DNA from: Streptomyces aquilus | GTDB taxonomy: Bacteria > Actinomycetota > Actinomycetes > Streptomycetales > Streptomycetaceae | Assembly: GCF_003955715.1 (NCBI RefSeq) | Contig: NZ_CP034463.1 | Span: 5,580,001-5,644,000 of the forward strand | Direction of reading: 5' to 3' | DNA: 64,000 bases | Shown: positions 61,772-64,000 of the stretch, one piece after another | How the letters are laid out: each line of letters opens with the position of its first letter | Position numbering within the stretch: position 1 is the first letter of the stretch | Made by a program: the position numbers and the translations under genes | Notes under the pieces: generated by a model | Databases searched by the model: none | What the model was told of the DNA's origin: nothing | Seen by the model: only the letters and a program-made list of their open reading frames with translations

Positions 61772-62352
61772 GCGGTCACCCCCAAGCAGTCGCGCAGCCG
61801 GATGAGTCCGTCCCGCAGCCGGGTCTTCACGGTGCCCAGCGGAAGCGACAGCGCCTCCGCGACCTGACGGTAGGTGAGCCCGCGGTAGTAGGCGAGCGTG
61901 ACGGCCTGGCGCTGGATCTCGGTCAGCGTGCGCACACAGCGCCGCACCTGTTCCCGCTCCAGCCGGGCCTCGACCTGCTCGGTCACCTCGTCGAACTCGG
62001 GCGTCCGGTCCAGCAGGGCGGCCTTGTGATCCCGCGCCGCCGCGGCCTCCACCGACCGCACCCGGTCGATGGCCCGCCGGTGCGACAGCGTGAGGATCCA
62101 GTTCATGGCCGTCCCGCGGTCCGGCCGGTACCGCGGGGCGGTACGCCACACCTCCACCAGGACCTCCTGGGCGACCTCCTCCGACTGCGCCTGGTCCCGC
62201 AGGACAGCCCGGACGACCCCGAGAACAGGCCCCGCGACGGCGTCGTATACGGCGGCGAACGCCTCCTCGTCGCCCAGCGCCACCCGGCCCACCAACTCCT
62301 GGAGACCTGGCTCCGACGAGGGGTTCGTGCCGATGTGCACGGCTTCTTTCAC
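61768..62352 (-). CDS. sigK: ECF sigma factor SigK
   Basis: The 194-residue protein has region 2 (LGDEEAFAAVYDAVAGPVLGVVRAVLRDQAQSEEVAQEVLVEVWRTAPRYRPDRGTAMNWILTLSHRRAIDRVRS) and region 4 (LTEIQRQAVTLAYYRGLTYRQVAEALSLPLGTVKTRLRDGLIRLRDCL), typical of SigK. GTG start with GGAGG upstream. The neighbouring rskA and the nearby SigK regulon homologues support the name. A promoter matching its own regulon motif sits 35 bp upstream, which implies positive autoregulation. Confidence 0.9.
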   Translation of the reverse strand: MKEAVHIGTNPSSEPGLQELVGRVALGDEEAFAAVYDAVAGPVLGVVRAVLRDQAQSEEVAQEVLVEVWRTAPRYRPDRGTAMNWILTLSHRRAIDRVRSVEAAAARDHKAALLDRTPEFDEVTEQVEARLEREQVRRCVRTLTEIQRQAVTLAYYRGLTYRQVAEALSLPLGTVKTRLRDGLIRLRDCLGVTA

Positions 62353-62945
62353 AGGGTGGCCTCCGAGGTCGGGCGTTTACAGACGTAATCCGGGCCGGAC
62401 GCGCGGACGGATTGGTTCCGGTACCACCGAAACCGCAGGTGGGTGCGCGGCGGTACCGCACGGCACCCGCGCCCGGCGTCCGGCCCACTCCACCCTTCGG
62501 TTCGACCGGCCGTCCCGGTTGCACCCTCGGGGCCCCTGAGCCACCGCGCGCCGGGCCGCCGGGCGAAAAAAACTGCGTCGGCGCGGCAACCTTCTCGTCC
62601 GCTGCGACAACTGGGAGCCGGAAGGCCGAGTCGAACTACCGGATGGACGGGCATGAGGGCAACACAGCACGCCGCGCCGCAACCGTGGCGCAGGCGCGGA
62701 ACGGTCAGGGGCATTCCCTTGGCGCGACCGGTCGTCGACGGCACCGCCGTACCGCCGGACGTCGTGCGGCCGACCGGCGTCCGGTTCGCCCGGCCTTGAC
62801 CAGCCCACCGGCCGGCCTGCGCCGCCCCGCACCCGTGCACGACCGCCGTTCGAATCCCGGGATGGGCCCTGTTAGGCTGCGCCCCCCGTTGTTGTTAAAC
62901 GCGCAACTAACGCACACTTCACGGCAAGGAGAGGGCGACCGGGGG
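62353..62945. other. Intergenic region between divergent sigma-factor genes
   Basis: 593 bp without a convincing gene. Besides site B it holds AT-richer patches (CGAAAAAAACTG near 62563-62574, GTTGTTGTTAAACGCGCAACTAACG near 62889-62913) that may contain the promoter of the plus-strand sigma gene, and a TTCGAATCCC stretch near 62850. Short open frames here have no supported start. Confidence 0.5.
62387..62415 (-). promoter_or_regulatory. SigK-type promoter CCAATCC-N16-CGGATT (site B), autoregulatory
   Basis: On the minus strand, -35 CCAATCC (62415-62409) and -10 CGGATT (62392-62387) are 16 bp apart. The start codon of sigK is at 62352. The match to site A is identical in the -35 and five of six bases in the -10. 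Confidence 0.75.
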
Positions 62946-63479
62946 ATGGTCCTCGATGACGCGTCCGCGGAGTTCCACGAGTTCTTCGAACGCCACTACG
63001 CCGAACTCGCCCGTCTGGCACACCTCCTGACCGGCGAGGCCGACGCGGCGGACGACCTCGCGGCGGATGCCCTGGTCGCCCTGTGGCAGCGCTGGGACCG
63101 GTTGCAGCAGGCCGATCACCCGCTCGCCTACGCCCGCGGTGTGGTGGCCAACCTGGCGCGGGGACGGATCCGCAGCACGGTCCGGGAGCGACGCCGGATC
63201 ACGCTGTTCTGGTCCCGCAGCCCCGAGAAGGTGGAGGGGCCGGACGCGGCGGCCGTGCTGGACGTCCGCGCGGCGCTCGCCCGGCTGCCGTACCGCAAGC
63301 GTGCCTGCGTGGTGCTGAGACACGCCCTCGACCTGTCGGAGAAGGACACGGCGGCGGCGCTGGGCATATCGGTCGGAACGGTGAAGAGCCAGACCTCGAA
63401 GGGAATGGCCGAGCTGCAGAAGCTCCTGGGCGCACACGCGGCCGGGGACCTGGTGCCTGGGAGGAGGAGGAACCGGTGA
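62946..63479 (+). CDS. SigE-family ECF RNA polymerase sigma factor
   Basis: The 177-residue protein has region 2 (FHEFFERHYAELARLAHLLTGEADAADDLAADALVALWQRWDRL) and region 4 (LARLPYRKRACVVLRHALDLSEKDTAAALGISVGTVKSQTSKGMAEL). These are typical of the Streptomyces SigE-70 subfamily rather than of SigK. The ATG has GGGGG directly before it and AAGGAG further upstream. A membrane protein gene overlaps its stop (GTGA) and is the probable regulator. Confidence 0.85.
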   Translation: MVLDDASAEFHEFFERHYAELARLAHLLTGEADAADDLAADALVALWQRWDRLQQADHPLAYARGVVANLARGRIRSTVRERRRITLFWSRSPEKVEGPDAAAVLDVRAALARLPYRKRACVVLRHALDLSEKDTAAALGISVGTVKSQTSKGMAELQKLLGAHAAGDLVPGRRRNR

Positions 63480-64000
63480 ACGAGGACATCGACCGTCGGC
63501 TGCGCGAGGCCGCGGAGGCCCACCAGCCCGACCGCGCGCGGATGCTGGCCCGGGTGGAACGCGGCATGGCCGGCCCCGCCGTCCGGCACCGCGCGCGACC
63601 GTTCGCGCGGTCCGGCACCAGGGTCGCCCTCGCCGGGCTCGCCGCCGGCGGCATCCTGACGACCGGCGGCCTCGCCGTCGCCGCCATGGTCGCGACCCCG
63701 CCGCCCTCGCCGAAGCCCACCGTGACCACGCCCGCCGACCTGCCCCCGGCCGTCAGCTCCCCGCCCCCGACCTCGGCCCGCCCCACCCCGGTCACGCCGC
63801 CCCCGGCCACCGCCCCGGGCAGCTCGCGTCCGACTCCGTCGGCCACGACCACCAGTCCCTCGCCGACCGTCGGCGAGAGCCAGGACGGTCCGCTGCGGTC
63901 GGCCGGGTCGGTGGATGCGAAGAGCACCGTCTACTGGACGCAGAGCGACCTCGTCCTCAAGACGACGCAGCCGCTCACCGCGCTCACGGTCGAGATCCGG
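63476..64000 (+). CDS. Single-pass membrane protein coupled to the sigma factor (3' end outside window)
   Basis: The visible 175 codons start at a GTG with GAGGAGGAGG upstream, overlapping the sigma stop. The cytoplasmic N-terminus (NEDIDRRLREAAEAHQPDRARMLARVERGM) is followed by a membrane helix (VALAGLAAGGILTTGGLAVAAMVA, near 48-72). A long Pro/Thr/Ser-rich extracytoplasmic linker leads into a new domain (STVYWTQSDLVLKTTQPLTALTVEIR). The order sigma then short cytoplasmic segment plus helix resembles an anti-sigma partner, though no zinc motif is visible. Confidence 0.75.
   Translation, partial: MNEDIDRRLREAAEAHQPDRARMLARVERGMAGPAVRHRARPFARSGTRVALAGLAAGGILTTGGLAVAAMVATPPPSPKPTVTTPADLPPAVSSPPPTSARPTPVTPPPATAPGSSRPTPSATTTSPSPTVGESQDGPLRSAGSVDAKSTVYWTQSDLVLKTTQPLTALTVEIR

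Noticed and set aside
62443..62799. 118-codon plus-strand frame between the sigma genes
   Set aside because: Arg/Pro-rich translation without recognisable domain and no ribosome site.
62845..62862. TTCGAATCCC resembling a tRNA T-loop
   Set aside because: The flanking bases do not form a T-stem (CGCCG against CCCGG) and there is no anticodon arm or acceptor stem upstream.

Overview
The window is high-GC actinobacterial DNA, almost certainly from a Streptomyces chromosome. The support is strong GC bias at third codon positions, frequent GTG starts, ATGA/GTGA-coupled genes, leaderless promoters, DUF397/DUF5753 regulator pairs, AfsA and ArpA-type hormone genes, a CebR-type operator and the interspersed '..GCAGTTCCCCGCGCCCCT..' repeat. 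I saw no rRNA, tRNA, CRISPR array or insertion sequence.

Layout. 1-13.6 kb: a SARP-type AAA regulator running off the left edge, small envelope proteins, an epimerase, a secreted lysyl-oxidase-like protein with a Met/His-rich insert, an orphan sugar-binding lipoprotein, an ECF sigma factor next to an FAD oxidoreductase with repeated upstream elements, and a DUF397/HTH pair whose HTH gene is frameshifted. 13.6-17.7 kb: a two-gene TIR module, namely a TIR protein coupled to a 1160-residue protein that joins a ParA-like KGGVGR ATPase, two TIR-like domains, an NB-ARC-type ATPase and TPR repeats. 17.8-23.7 kb: a secreted pectate-lyase-like enzyme, a GlxA-type regulator with a coupled monooxygenase, a saccharopine-dehydrogenase-like protein, a phosphotransferase behind a perfect CebR box, and a VOC protein.

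23.8-39.1 kb is a small-molecule biosynthetic and signalling island without modular PKS or NRPS genes. It holds two AfsA-type hotdog proteins, a KAS III, two unrecognised proteins, an SDR, a tautomerase, an MFS exporter, an acyl-CoA carboxylase beta/epsilon pair, a flavoprotein of the acyl-CoA-dehydrogenase/monooxygenase type, HAD and IMPase phosphatases, and four regulators (TetR, MerR and two ArpA/ScbR-like receptors). Four related 18-bp AT-rich palindromes, two of them identical, mark promoters inside the island. A second family of 16-bp operators, four copies in two pairs, brackets the TetR gene. The set suggests a butenolide/furan/gamma-butyrolactone-like product. The product itself is not determined.

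39.1-53.2 kb: secreted FG-GAP and small proteins, an intact HTH/DUF397 pair, and an envelope-type cluster (GT-C-like membrane protein, MsrP-like molybdoenzyme, methyltransferase, DUF2064, GT2 glycosyltransferase, two-component system, sugar epimerase, polysaccharide deacetylase).

53.4-62.4 kb matches the mycobacterial SigK/RskA regulon gene for gene: FAD amine oxidase, DUF1365, CFA-synthase-like methyltransferase, DUF1295, fasciclin lipoprotein, RskA and SigK, plus a sulfite-oxidase-like protein. I find the same promoter-like motif, CCAATCC-N16-CGGAT(C/T), upstream of the lipid operon and of sigK, and as a quasi-symmetrical copy upstream of the molybdoenzyme. The right edge holds a SigE-family sigma factor with a coupled membrane protein that is cut by the window end.
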